Below, one piece after another: positions 36,354 to 44,436 of a stretch of 51,252 nucleotides of DNA. The position numbers and the translations under genes are program-made. The DNA is taken from assembly GCA_018813505.1 (NCBI GenBank), contig JAHJBM010000071.1:1-51252 (forward strand), given 5' to 3'. The notes beneath the pieces were generated by a model. The model searched no databases. It had not been told where the DNA came from and saw nothing but the letters and a program-made list of their open reading frames with translations. Source of the stretch: Microcaldota archaeon (GTDB lineage: Archaea; Micrarchaeota; Micrarchaeia; Anstonellales; Bilamarchaeaceae). Numbering within the stretch: the stretch's first letter is position 1; the number at the start of each line of letters is the position of its first letter.

Positions 36354-36361
36354 AAATTATA
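36354..36361 (+). promoter_or_regulatory. TATA-like box before the aromatic leader ORF
   Basis: AAATTATA lies about 33 nt before the ATG of the leader ORF. A second box, GTTTATAAAC at 36335-36344 across the trpA stop, is an alternative. Either would give the aro block its own promoter with a structured 5' leader of 150-200 nt, unusual in a genome where most transcripts look leaderless. Confidence 0.45.
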
Positions 36362-36390
36362 TGTAAGAAGATGTATTAATGTGGTTTTAT

Positions 36391-36465
36391 ATGAGCATAC
36401 TTGAAGGGGCAATAAAAGTCTGGAACTATTTCTTCGGCTTCTTCAGCTTTAGCTATGCTTATTGA
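36391..36465 (+). CDS. Aromatic leader peptide (24 aa), candidate attenuator
   Basis: A short ORF with ATG at 36391 and TGA at 36463-36465. The last 14 residues are WNYFFGFFSFSYAY: one Trp, three Tyr and five Phe, nine aromatic in total. It sits directly upstream of DAHP synthase, the entry enzyme for Phe, Tyr and Trp. This is the classic shape of a leader peptide whose translation measures charged tRNA-Phe, -Tyr and -Trp. The alternative is a small membrane-active peptide. The stop codon overlaps the first base of the hairpin at 36464-36508. Confidence 0.65.
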   Translation: MSILEGAIKVWNYFFGFFSFSYAY

Positions 36466-36508
36466 GAAATCACGCACTTTCGAATATAATTTTGTTGAGT
36501 GGTTTCTC
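36464..36508 (+). promoter_or_regulatory. aroF leader: Hairpin after the leader stop codon, with competing pairing
   Basis: GAGAAATCAC (36464-36473) pairs with GTGGTTTCTC (36499-36508), ten pairs including one G-U, around a loop of 25 bases that contains TTTTGTT. The same AGAAAT (36465-36470) can instead pair with ATTTCT at 36428-36433, which lies in the Tyr-Phe-Phe codons of the leader ORF. The two pairings exclude each other, so a ribosome held at the aromatic codons would favour the downstream hairpin. No clear fourth (terminator) segment is seen. Confidence 0.5.
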
Positions 36509-36562
36509 ATGAATGTTGGTAAAGGTAATGTTAAAAATATCAAAAAGGATGTGATGTTATGA
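36509..36562 (+). CDS. Possible 17-codon coupling ORF before aroF
   Basis: An ATG immediately after the 3' arm of the hairpin opens 17 codons ([17 protein letters not shown]) and ends at TGA, overlapping the aroF ATG by four bases. If translated, the ribosome would be delivered to the aroF start, so the hairpin could control aroF by translation as well as transcription. No family is recognisable; its role would be in cis. Confidence 0.3.
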   Translation: MNVGKGNVKNIKKDVML

Positions 36563-37380
36563 AGGGATTGAAACTTGCTGGGTTGAACGGCAATCAAAAA
36601 ACAATAGTGAATGTTGATGGAGTAAAGATCGGTACAGGATTTGTGGTTATTGCCGGACCGTGTTCTGTTGAGAGTGAAGAACAGACGCTTGAAACAGCCC
36701 ACGCCGTAAAAAAGGCGGGTGCAGACATGCTTAGAGGAGGTGCGTTCAAACCAAGAAGCTCACCATATGCATTTCAAGGACTTGGACTAAAGGGATTGAA
36801 AATACTTGCAAAGGCAAAGGATGAAACAGGATTACCAATAGTCACAGAGGTGGTTGATCCGAGGGATGTATCTTGGGTATGTGAGTATACCGATATTATG
36901 CAGATAGGTACAAGAAATATGCAAAACTATTCATTGCTAAAAGAAGTCGGAAAATCAAACAAACCAGTACTCCTAAAACGAGGGATGTATTCAACGATCG
37001 AGGAATGGTTGAATTGTGCAGAATACATATTAAACGAAGGAAACTCGGATGTAATATTATGCGAACGTGGAATACGAACGCATGAAAAATACACTAGAAA
37101 CACACTTGACCTAAGTGCAGTACCTGCAATAAAGGAGCTCACACATTTGCCAATAATAACCGATCCAAGCCATGGAACAGGGAGACTTAGCTTGATTCCA
37201 CCCATGAGTCTTGCATCTGTTGCGTGTGGGGCTGATGGAATGATAGTCGAAGTGCACAGAAATCCAAAAGAAGCGTTAAGCGACGCAGATCAGACATTGA
37301 CACCACAACAATTCGAAACGATGATGAAGGATATCCGGAAGCTCCAGAAGTTCGTGGGAAGTGAAATCAATGGAAAGTGA
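36559..37380 (+). CDS. aroF: 3-deoxy-7-phosphoheptulonate (DAHP) synthase, type I beta
   Basis: Condenses PEP and erythrose-4-phosphate, the committed step of the shikimate pathway. A protein of 273 residues of the short AroA-beta/KDO8PS-like type: [67 protein letters not shown] and TDPSHGTGR hold the metal and substrate ligands. There is no ACT or ferredoxin-like regulatory domain, so no built-in feedback site is visible. That fits the candidate attenuator placed directly before it. Confidence 0.95.
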   Translation: MKGLKLAGLNGNQKTIVNVDGVKIGTGFVVIAGPCSVESEEQTLETAHAVKKAGADMLRGGAFKPRSSPYAFQGLGLKGLKILAKAKDETGLPIVTEVVDPRDVSWVCEYTDIMQIGTRNMQNYSLLKEVGKSNKPVLLKRGMYSTIEEWLNCAEYILNEGNSDVILCERGIRTHEKYTRNTLDLSAVPAIKELTHLPIITDPSHGTGRLSLIPPMSLASVACGADGMIVEVHRNPKEALSDADQTLTPQQFETMMKDIRKLQKFVGSEINGK

Positions 37381-37381
37381 C

Positions 37382-38374
37382 ATGAGTAAAATAATTCTCG
37401 GACCGATGGACGGTGTTGCAAAATACCTTCCTTCAGACAGCGTAGTGATAATCACTGACAATAACGTGAGAAAATATTACGGAGAAAAATTTCCAAATGC
37501 AGAGATCATAGAGATAGAGGCAGGAGAAGAGATAAAAACCCTCAAGACAGTGGAATCCATTTATCAACAGCTTCTTAGTCTTGAAGCAGACAGATCCTGG
37601 TTTGTGCTTGGTATAGGAGGTGGAGTAGTAACAGACATTGCCGGCTTCGTAGCCTCGACATATATGAGAGGAATTGAATTTGGATTTATTCCCACAACAT
37701 TTTTAGCGCAGGTTGATGCAAGCATAGGCGGAAAAAATGGAGTGAATCTCCGTGGCTACAAAAATATCATAGGAACAATAAGGCAACCAAAATTCATCCT
37801 ATGTGATACCGGTCTTTTGAAAACATTGCCAAAAAACGAAATAAAAAATGGGTTTGTAGAGGTAATAAAGCATGCTGCAATAGGCAACGCAAAGCTTTTT
37901 TCATTACTGGAAAAGAACCATGAAACGGCATTGCTACTCGATGATAATATCATCAAAAAAATCGTACATGATTCGATAAAAGTCAAGACCACAATCGTAA
38001 AAAAAGACGAAACAGAGAAACTGGAGAGAATGAAACTGAACTTTGGCCATACGATAGGTCATGCAATAGAGAAGATAACGCATGTTCCCCATGGTGAAGC
38101 AATAGCCGTAGGAATGGTTGCAGAATGCAAATTATTTTCCTCAATGGGACTTGTAAAAAGCGAAGATACTGGAAGATTGGAGAACTTGATTAAACTGTAC
38201 GGACTTCCCACAGCCATAAGATGTATGAAAAGCGACATTGCCGAGACAATAAGAAAGGACAAGAAAAGGAGAAACAATAACGTCATACTACCTGTGCTTA
38301 ATGGTATAGGAAAATGCAGACTTGTAGATATTGAACTCAATAAATTGGAGGCTGCCATAAATGATATGTGTTAG
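37382..38374 (+). CDS. aroB: 3-dehydroquinate synthase
   Basis: NAD-dependent cyclisation of DAHP to 3-dehydroquinate. A protein of 330 residues from ATG at 37382 (GGAAAGTGAC upstream); in-frame ATGs at 37361 and 37370 are alternatives that overlap aroF. Motifs are GGGVVTDIAGFVASTYMRG, PTTFLAQVDASIGGKNGVN, FVEVIKHA and LNFGHTIGHAIE, which hold the zinc and NAD contacts. Having AroB and DAHP synthase means the classical pathway is used, not the ADH synthase route of many methanogens. Confidence 0.95.
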   Translation: MSKIILGPMDGVAKYLPSDSVVIITDNNVRKYYGEKFPNAEIIEIEAGEEIKTLKTVESIYQQLLSLEADRSWFVLGIGGGVVTDIAGFVASTYMRGIEFGFIPTTFLAQVDASIGGKNGVNLRGYKNIIGTIRQPKFILCDTGLLKTLPKNEIKNGFVEVIKHAAIGNAKLFSLLEKNHETALLLDDNIIKKIVHDSIKVKTTIVKKDETEKLERMKLNFGHTIGHAIEKITHVPHGEAIAVGMVAECKLFSSMGLVKSEDTGRLENLIKLYGLPTAIRCMKSDIAETIRKDKKRRNNNVILPVLNGIGKCRLVDIELNKLEAAINDMC

Positions 38375-39005
38375 CATTGCAAACAAGACATTTGAAGAAT
38401 GTAAAGAGATATCGCACAGCATGGAATTTGCAGAGATACGGTTAGACACCATGCAACTCACTCCAGAAGAAATCAAAAAATTGTTCTTAGGTCATAAAAA
38501 ATTGATAGCAACATGCAGACCAGGAAAACACAATGATGAACAAAGACTTATGATGCTTTCAACTGCAATAGATGCAGGTGCGGCATTTGTAGATATCGAA
38601 CTTGAATCAGAAGACGATTACAGGAAGATGTTAGTAAAAAAAGCACATGAAAAAGAATGCGAAGTTATAATTTCATATCATGATTACGATGGCACATTAC
38701 CGAAAGAAGAACTTGAAGAGATTGTTTCAGGATGTTTCAGATTAGGTGCAGATGTTGCAAAGATCGCATGCAAGGTAAAAACAGAAAAAGATAATGCACG
38801 ATTATTTGGACTTCTAGACTCAGATAGAAAACTAGTTGTTATAGGCATTGGTGAACATGGCAAAATCACCAGAATAGTTGCGCCGATGCTTGGAAGTCAG
38901 TTCACTTTTGCCGTATTGAAAAAAGGAGAGGAAACAGCTGATGGGCAGATGACCATCGAAGAGATGGAAAAACTCAGTAGAATTTTAGGTGGTCATAATG
39001 ATTGA
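38361..39005 (+). CDS. aroD: 3-dehydroquinate dehydratase, type I
   Basis: Schiff-base dehydratase giving 3-dehydroshikimate. A TIM barrel of 214 residues: AEIRLDTM near 24-31, IATCRP, SYHDYDGT (catalytic His near 106) and AKIACKV (Schiff-base Lys near 133), then FTFAVLKKGEETADGQM at the C-terminus. It overlaps aroB by 14 bases. Type I is the common archaeal form. Confidence 0.95.
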   Translation: MICVSIANKTFEECKEISHSMEFAEIRLDTMQLTPEEIKKLFLGHKKLIATCRPGKHNDEQRLMMLSTAIDAGAAFVDIELESEDDYRKMLVKKAHEKECEVIISYHDYDGTLPKEELEEIVSGCFRLGADVAKIACKVKTEKDNARLFGLLDSDRKLVVIGIGEHGKITRIVAPMLGSQFTFAVLKKGEETADGQMTIEEMEKLSRILGGHND

Positions 39006-40284
39006 GGTTTATGCCATTATAGGTGATCCGGTTTCACACAGCAAAAGTCCGCAGATACATAATGCAGCATTTGAAAAATCAGGAGTAAATGCTGTTTATG
39101 TCAGACTTGCAATAGATTCTGCAACAAGGGCACTCAACATTGCAAAAGAAATGAATATAAAGGGATTCAATATCACAGCTCCATTCAAAGAAGAAATGTG
39201 CAAGGCAGTAGATGAACTAGATGACAGTGCAAAGATAGGTGCAGTAAATACTGCGATAAAAAAGAACAAAAAATGGATCGGATATAACACAGATGTCCAC
39301 GGAGTGAGAATGGCTTTTGAATCCAACGGAGTAAAACTTGAGGGTGCAAAGGCATGCGTGATTGGTGCAGGCGGCGCTGCGAAGGCAGCGGCATACACAC
39401 TACGGTCCAAAGGTGCGTGGGTAACGATTGCCAACCGCACCATAGAAAAGGCGGAAATGATTGCAAAAGAACTTGGATGTGGATACTGCAGGCTTGATGA
39501 GGTAGGAAGCGTGATTGAAAGTTGCAATATAGTTGTTTCCTGCGTCAGCACTGGCAAGAGGATTGTTCCGGAAAAATCGCTAAGAAAAGAGATGGTAATA
39601 CTTGATGCTAATTATAGTGAAAAGAGCATACTGGTAACAGATGCCGAACAGGCAGGTTGCAAGATCATTTCCGGAGAGGAATGGCTGCTGTTTCAGGGCG
39701 TCAAGGCTTTCGAATTGTTTACAGGAAAAACTATCCACGCGGATCTGATGAGAAGTGCAATAACAAATACCCCTAGCAAAAAACGCAATATTTCATTGAT
39801 TGGCTTCATGCTGTCAGGCAAAACCACAATCTCAAAACAAATAGTAAATATGAATAGGATGCAGCTTTTTGCCATTGACAATGAGATAGAAAAATCCGCA
39901 GGAATGGAAGTGACCGAAATATTCAGGACAAAGGGAGAGAATGAATTTAGGAGGATAGAAAACAAAGCGCTGATGCAGATTACGAACATAGATGATAATG
40001 TCATTGATTGCGGTGGAGGCATCATACTCAATGATGAAAACATCAAAATATTGAAACAGAATAGTTTTATTGTGCTGCTCTGGGCAGATACAAAAACAGT
40101 TCTTCAAAGAGCAAGAAATGACAAATCACGGCCATTGCTCTGTGTTGAAGACAGAAAGGCAAGGATAACGGAGATGCTTGAACAACGATTCGACAGATAT
40201 ATGCGCGTGCCAGACATCATCATTAACACATCTGGAAAAACACCTGAACAGATAGCAGGGAGGATATTGGATGAAGCACATTGA
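38998..40284 (+). CDS. aroE-aroK: Bifunctional shikimate dehydrogenase - shikimate kinase (AroE-AroK fusion)
   Basis: A protein of 428 residues from ATG at 38998. Residues 1-258 are AroE: IGDPVSHSKSPQIHN (substrate), FNITAPFKEEM (catalytic Lys), YNTDVHG (catalytic Asp) and VIGAGGAAKAAAYTL (NADP fold). Residues about 260-428 are a P-loop shikimate kinase of the bacterial AroK type: GFMLSGKTTISK, DNEIEKSAG, FRRIENKAL, CGGGI and SRPLL. Archaea normally use a GHMP-type shikimate kinase, so this domain suggests transfer from bacteria. One polypeptide carries out two successive steps. Confidence 0.94.
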   Translation: MIEVYAIIGDPVSHSKSPQIHNAAFEKSGVNAVYVRLAIDSATRALNIAKEMNIKGFNITAPFKEEMCKAVDELDDSAKIGAVNTAIKKNKKWIGYNTDVHGVRMAFESNGVKLEGAKACVIGAGGAAKAAAYTLRSKGAWVTIANRTIEKAEMIAKELGCGYCRLDEVGSVIESCNIVVSCVSTGKRIVPEKSLRKEMVILDANYSEKSILVTDAEQAGCKIISGEEWLLFQGVKAFELFTGKTIHADLMRSAITNTPSKKRNISLIGFMLSGKTTISKQIVNMNRMQLFAIDNEIEKSAGMEVTEIFRTKGENEFRRIENKALMQITNIDDNVIDCGGGIILNDENIKILKQNSFIVLLWADTKTVLQRARNDKSRPLLCVEDRKARITEMLEQRFDRYMRVPDIIINTSGKTPEQIAGRILDEAH

Positions 40285-41536
40285 ACCAAGTGGAATCAAC
40301 GGAAGTATTACAGCGCCAGTATCAAAAAGCATGATGCAACGTGCGATGATAATCGCAAGCCTTGCCATTGGTAAAACCAGATTGTGGCATCCGAGTATCA
40401 AAGATGGAGTGTGTGAAGACATATCAACTACAGATTGTGCAATTCAGGATATTGGCGCAAAGACACTTAGAAGTTATATTGATGGATACATTCAAATAAT
40501 AGGAACAAGAGAACCAGATTATTTTCAGATGGACTGTGATGAATCAGGAACATGCATGCGCATGATTACCCCGGTAGTTTCACTATATCCGAACAAAGTT
40601 AGGTTAGATGCTGAAGGTAGTCTAAAGAAAAGACCAATGAAAATGATGGAAGTGCCATTGCGCGAATTAGGTGCAGAATGCAGTACAGACAATGGATTTC
40701 CTCCAATAATAGTTAAAGGACCGATTCATGGGGGGAAACTGAAGATAGACGGTTCTAAAACATCACAATTTTTGAGTGGTTTGCTTATCGCACTGCCACT
40801 TTGCAAAGAGAATTCAGAGATAAAAGTTTCCAATCTAAAGAGCAGAAGATATGTTGAGATAACTTTAGAGGTTATGAAAGAGTTTGGAGTTGAGATAGAA
40901 CATAATGCAGAACTCGGTTTGTTCAAGATAAAAGGAGGACAAAAATACAAACCAAAAAAGAAATTAAAAATAAATGGAGATTGGTCTGGTGCAGCATTTA
41001 TGCTTGTTGCTGGAGCGATAGCAGGTCGGGTTAATATCTCAGGGATCAAAAAAGATTCGCAACCAGACAGTGTAGTATTAGATATTTTAAAGAAAGTTGG
41101 TGCGAATGTGAACACCGGCAATGGGATTGTAGAAGTAACGAAGAAACAATTAAACGCATTTGAATTTGATGCAACAAACTGCCCAGATTTGTTTCCACCG
41201 CTTGCCGTTCTTGCATGCAATTGTAAAGGAAAGAGCGTAATTCATGGAACTGAAAGACTTAAACACAAAGAAAGTGACAGAGCTGCCGCGCTGATCAGTG
41301 AATTAGGAAATATGGGTGCAGATATAAAAGTAGTTGGAAATCGAATGGAGATCGTTGGCAAAAAACTTCAAGGTGGAGTAATCGTTGACCCACACAATGA
41401 TCATAGGATAGCAATGGCTTGTGCGGTTGTTGCACTTACTTCGGAAAAAGGAGTGCAGATAAACGATGAAAAATGCGTATCAAAATCATATCCAAAATTC
41501 TTTGAGGATTTGGAAGGCTTAATGGTGAAAATATGA
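40271..41536 (+). CDS. aroA: 3-phosphoshikimate 1-carboxyvinyltransferase (EPSP synthase)
   Basis: Joins PEP to shikimate-3-phosphate. A protein of 421 residues with PVSKSMMQRAMIIAS at the N-terminus, CDESGTCMRMITPV (the usual SGTSxR loop), GSKTSQFLSGLLIALPL, GDWSGAAFMLVAGA, HKESDRAAALISEL, DPHNDHRIAMA and SKSYPKFFEDL. All catalytic groups are present. It overlaps aroE-aroK by 14 bases and aroC by four. Confidence 0.95.
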   Translation: MKHIEPSGINGSITAPVSKSMMQRAMIIASLAIGKTRLWHPSIKDGVCEDISTTDCAIQDIGAKTLRSYIDGYIQIIGTREPDYFQMDCDESGTCMRMITPVVSLYPNKVRLDAEGSLKKRPMKMMEVPLRELGAECSTDNGFPPIIVKGPIHGGKLKIDGSKTSQFLSGLLIALPLCKENSEIKVSNLKSRRYVEITLEVMKEFGVEIEHNAELGLFKIKGGQKYKPKKKLKINGDWSGAAFMLVAGAIAGRVNISGIKKDSQPDSVVLDILKKVGANVNTGNGIVEVTKKQLNAFEFDATNCPDLFPPLAVLACNCKGKSVIHGTERLKHKESDRAAALISELGNMGADIKVVGNRMEIVGKKLQGGVIVDPHNDHRIAMACAVVALTSEKGVQINDEKCVSKSYPKFFEDLEGLMVKI

Positions 41537-42540
41537 ATACAATTGGAAGATTATTCAGAACAAGCATATTCGGAGAATCACATGGGAACGTGATAGGTAT
41601 GCTAATAGATGGCTGCCCTGCAGGAATTAAAATTTCTGAAAACGAGTTTACTGTAGATCTCGATAGACGTAAAAGCGGTGCAAACGGCACTACTGCAAGA
41701 AAAGAAGCAGATGTTCCATTGGTAAAAAGCGGACTGTTCAAAGGCAAAACAACTGGTGCACCAATTTGCATAATGTTTGAGAACAAAAATGTGGATTCTG
41801 CACAATATGAAAGATTAAAAGACACCCCAAGACCAGGACATGCAGATATGGTTGCAATGCAAAAATTTTGTGGGAGTAATGATTATAGAGGCGGAGGACA
41901 TTTTTCAGGTAGATTAACTGCGCCTCTCGTTGCCGCAGGAGTTGTTGCAAAAAAGATTATTACTCCGATAAAAATAGAAGCAAAACTAATTGAGATTCAT
42001 GGATCGAAAAACGAGGATGGAATGGAGAAAGAGATAAACAACGCTATAAGAGATGGGGAGTCTGTTGGCGGAATTATCGAATGTAGAGTCAATGGCTTGC
42101 CAGTTGGATTAGGCGAACCGTTCTTTGATTCATTTGAATCATTATTAAGCCACGCAATATTCTCAATTCCCGGGATAAAAGGAATCGAATTCGGTGCAGG
42201 ATTTGGATGTGCTGAAATGCTCGGAAGTGAATTTAATGACGAGATATTAACTGCTAATGGAAAAACAAAAACGAATAATGCTGGTGGGATAAACGGAGGC
42301 ATAACAAATGGCAATGAATTAGTTTTCCGTGTTGCTATCAGACCTACGGCAAGCATAAGTAAAGAACAGAAAACGATCAATCTCAAAACAGGAAAGCAAA
42401 CTGGCATAAAAATCGAAGGAAGACATGATGCATGCATTGCACTACGTACACCAGTTATTGTAGAAGCAGTTACTGCGATAGTATTGGCAGATTTGAAAAT
42501 GTTGAATGATATTGCACTAATAGAACGGGTGAGAAAATGA
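41533..42540 (+). CDS. aroC: Chorismate synthase
   Basis: Makes chorismate from EPSP using reduced FMN. A protein of 335 residues with FRTSIFGESHGNVIGMLIDG, RPGHADMVAM, DYRGGGHFSGRLTAPLVAAG and GAGFGCAEMLGSEFND, then NGGITNGNELVFRVAIRPT. It is slightly shorter than typical bacterial AroC of about 360 residues but has all signatures. The flavin reductase partner is not evident nearby. It overlaps pheA by four bases. Confidence 0.96.
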   Translation: MNTIGRLFRTSIFGESHGNVIGMLIDGCPAGIKISENEFTVDLDRRKSGANGTTARKEADVPLVKSGLFKGKTTGAPICIMFENKNVDSAQYERLKDTPRPGHADMVAMQKFCGSNDYRGGGHFSGRLTAPLVAAGVVAKKIITPIKIEAKLIEIHGSKNEDGMEKEINNAIRDGESVGGIIECRVNGLPVGLGEPFFDSFESLLSHAIFSIPGIKGIEFGAGFGCAEMLGSEFNDEILTANGKTKTNNAGGINGGITNGNELVFRVAIRPTASISKEQKTINLKTGKQTGIKIEGRHDACIALRTPVIVEAVTAIVLADLKMLNDIALIERVRK

Positions 42541-43592
42541 AATTGGAAAAACTAAGAAAAGATATAGATAGGATAGATGCTGAAATACTTCAGCTTTTGA
42601 ACAAGAGAATGGAAACCGCCCTAGTGACAAAAAAACTCAAGGAAACCCCAGAGGATAAAAAAAGAGAGAATGAGATCCTTGAAAGGATAAAGAAAAAGGC
42701 AAATGGAATAATTGATCAGAAATTTTCAGAAGATCTGTTTAGAAGAATAATAAACGAATCGAAGGAATTACAGAACAAGGATATGAAACTCATAGGATTC
42801 CAGGGCGAACATGGCGCATATAGTGAAGTTGCCGCAAAAGAATTTGACAAACATTCAGTACCAATAGCACAACAGGAATTTGCAAATGTTTTTCAAGCAG
42901 TCTCTGCAGGCGAACTTGACTTTGGAATAGTACCTGTTGAAAACTCGCTTATTGGTTCCATAGACCAGGTGAACAGCCTATTCATAGAAACCAACCTAAT
43001 GGTTATCGGAGAAATAAAACTACCGATACATCATTGCCTACTTTCGCTCCCAGATACTGATTACAAGGACATAAAAGTAGTTTATTCCCATCCAGCGGCT
43101 CTTGGTCAGTGTAGAGGTATAATTGAAAGGAATAAACTTGAGGCAAAACCGTATTATGATACAGCAGGCGCTGCGCTCATGCTTACAAGGAACAGACCGG
43201 CAGGCGCAGCAGTGATAGCAAGCAAACTCTGTGCAGAACTCTATGATCTTGAAATAATAAAGGAAGATATAGAAGATAATAAGCAGAATACCACACGATT
43301 CCTTGTACTTGCAAAAAAGGGCGTTGATGGAGGAAATAAATGCTCCATGATATTCTCAACTTTGCACAAGGCAGGTGCATTGTTCAGAGTTCTGAGGGCA
43401 TTTTCAGATGCAGGAATAAACCTTACAAGGATAGAATCAATGCCTATAATCGATGATCCGGGTAACTATGCATTTTTGCTTGATTTTCAGGGATCTGACA
43501 AGGACAAAAAAGTGATTGATACACTTGAAAAAGTAAAACAAGAAACGGAAATGTTCAAATTTCTGGGGTGTTACAAAGAGGCAAAAAAATGA
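42537..43592 (+). CDS. pheA: Chorismate mutase - prephenate dehydratase (P-protein)
   Basis: A bifunctional enzyme of 351 residues on the Phe branch. Residues 1-82 are an AroQ chorismate mutase (LRKDIDRIDAEILQLLNKRME). Residues about 83-262 are prephenate dehydratase (GFQGEHGAYSEVAA, PVENSLIGSIDQV, NTTRFLVLAKKG). Residues 263-351 are an ACT domain (KAGALFRVLRAFSDAGINLTRIESMP). The Phe-binding ESRP motif reads ESMP here, so feedback inhibition may be altered. It overlaps tyrA by four bases. Confidence 0.95.
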   Translation: MKLEKLRKDIDRIDAEILQLLNKRMETALVTKKLKETPEDKKRENEILERIKKKANGIIDQKFSEDLFRRIINESKELQNKDMKLIGFQGEHGAYSEVAAKEFDKHSVPIAQQEFANVFQAVSAGELDFGIVPVENSLIGSIDQVNSLFIETNLMVIGEIKLPIHHCLLSLPDTDYKDIKVVYSHPAALGQCRGIIERNKLEAKPYYDTAGAALMLTRNRPAGAAVIASKLCAELYDLEIIKEDIEDNKQNTTRFLVLAKKGVDGGNKCSMIFSTLHKAGALFRVLRAFSDAGINLTRIESMPIIDDPGNYAFLLDFQGSDKDKKVIDTLEKVKQETEMFKFLGCYKEAKK

Positions 43593-44365
43593 AGATTGTA
43601 ATAATCGGAATCGGAAAAATGGGTTCGTGGCTTGCTAAGGAATTGGTGAAAGATCACGAAGTGGTAGTATATGACAGGAACCAAGACAGGGCCAGTGCAA
43701 TAAAAGACGCGAAAGCGATATCTGATTTATCCGATATAAGTGAATTCGCACCTGAGATGATGATTAATGCAGTCAGTTTACAAAGTACTGCCAACGCATT
43801 TGACGAAGTAATGTCATATTTGCCCAAAGACTGTATCATTTGTGATGTTGCATCGGTAAAAGGAGAACTTCCCACATATTACAAAAAATACGGAAAACGT
43901 TTTGTTTCCATACATCCGATGTTTGGACCGACACATGCAAATATGGAAAATCTGAAGCAGGAAAGCCTTGTAATAATAAGGGAATCCGATCAGAAGGCTA
44001 CACAATTCTTCAGGGAATTTTTTGGAAAACTTGGACTAACAGTATTTGGGTATACATTTGCAGAACATGATCAGATAATGGCATACTCGCTTACTACTCC
44101 GTTTGCAGCATCGCTTGTTTTTGCCGCATGTGTAGACAAAAGTGCGATTCCAGGAACGAATTTTGCAAGGCATATGGAGCTTTCCAAAGGACTGCTTGCA
44201 GAAGATGATCATTTGCTTGCAGAGATATTGTTCAATCCATATTCAATAAGGCAAATCGAGAGTATAAACAACCGACTTGAGCTTCTTAAACACATAATAA
44301 AAGGCAGGGATTATGAAGAAGCAAAAAAATTCTTTGATAAATTAAGAGAGAATGTTGGTGAATGA
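43589..44365 (+). CDS. tyrA: Prephenate dehydrogenase
   Basis: Oxidative decarboxylation of prephenate to 4-hydroxyphenylpyruvate on the Tyr branch. A protein of 258 residues from ATG at 43589, which overlaps the pheA stop (ATGA). The N-terminal Rossmann fold has IGIGKMGSWLAKEL and VVYDRN. Later motifs are CDVASVKGELP, VSIHPMFGPTHANMENL and EHDQIMAYSLTTPF (catalytic His). There is no ACT or mutase domain, the minimal TyrA core. Last enzyme of the operon. Confidence 0.93.
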   Translation: MKIVIIGIGKMGSWLAKELVKDHEVVVYDRNQDRASAIKDAKAISDLSDISEFAPEMMINAVSLQSTANAFDEVMSYLPKDCIICDVASVKGELPTYYKKYGKRFVSIHPMFGPTHANMENLKQESLVIIRESDQKATQFFREFFGKLGLTVFGYTFAEHDQIMAYSLTTPFAASLVFAACVDKSAIPGTNFARHMELSKGLLAEDDHLLAEILFNPYSIRQIESINNRLELLKHIIKGRDYEEAKKFFDKLRENVGE

Positions 44366-44431
44366 ATGGCAAATTTCTACGAATTTACAATTTTTGAAAT
44401 CAAGAATTTAGAGGATGTTGAAAAATTTTAA
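44366..44431 (+). CDS. Possible 21-residue ORF directly after tyrA
   Basis: The tyrA stop is followed at once by ATG (TGAATG). The ORF gives MANFYEFTIFEIKNLEDVEKF, then TAA, five bases before the stop of the convergent receiver gene. It may be a truncated gene start, since the sequence reads like a protein N-terminus. It also has five aromatic residues, but nothing lies downstream on this strand for it to control. Confidence 0.25.
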   Translation: MANFYEFTIFEIKNLEDVEKF

Positions 44432-44436
44432 GTTGA

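Noticed and set aside
36376-36702. 108-codon minus-strand ORF over the aroF leader
   Set aside because: It runs antisense through the start of aroF and has no motif. The plus-strand leader ORF explains the codon pattern better.
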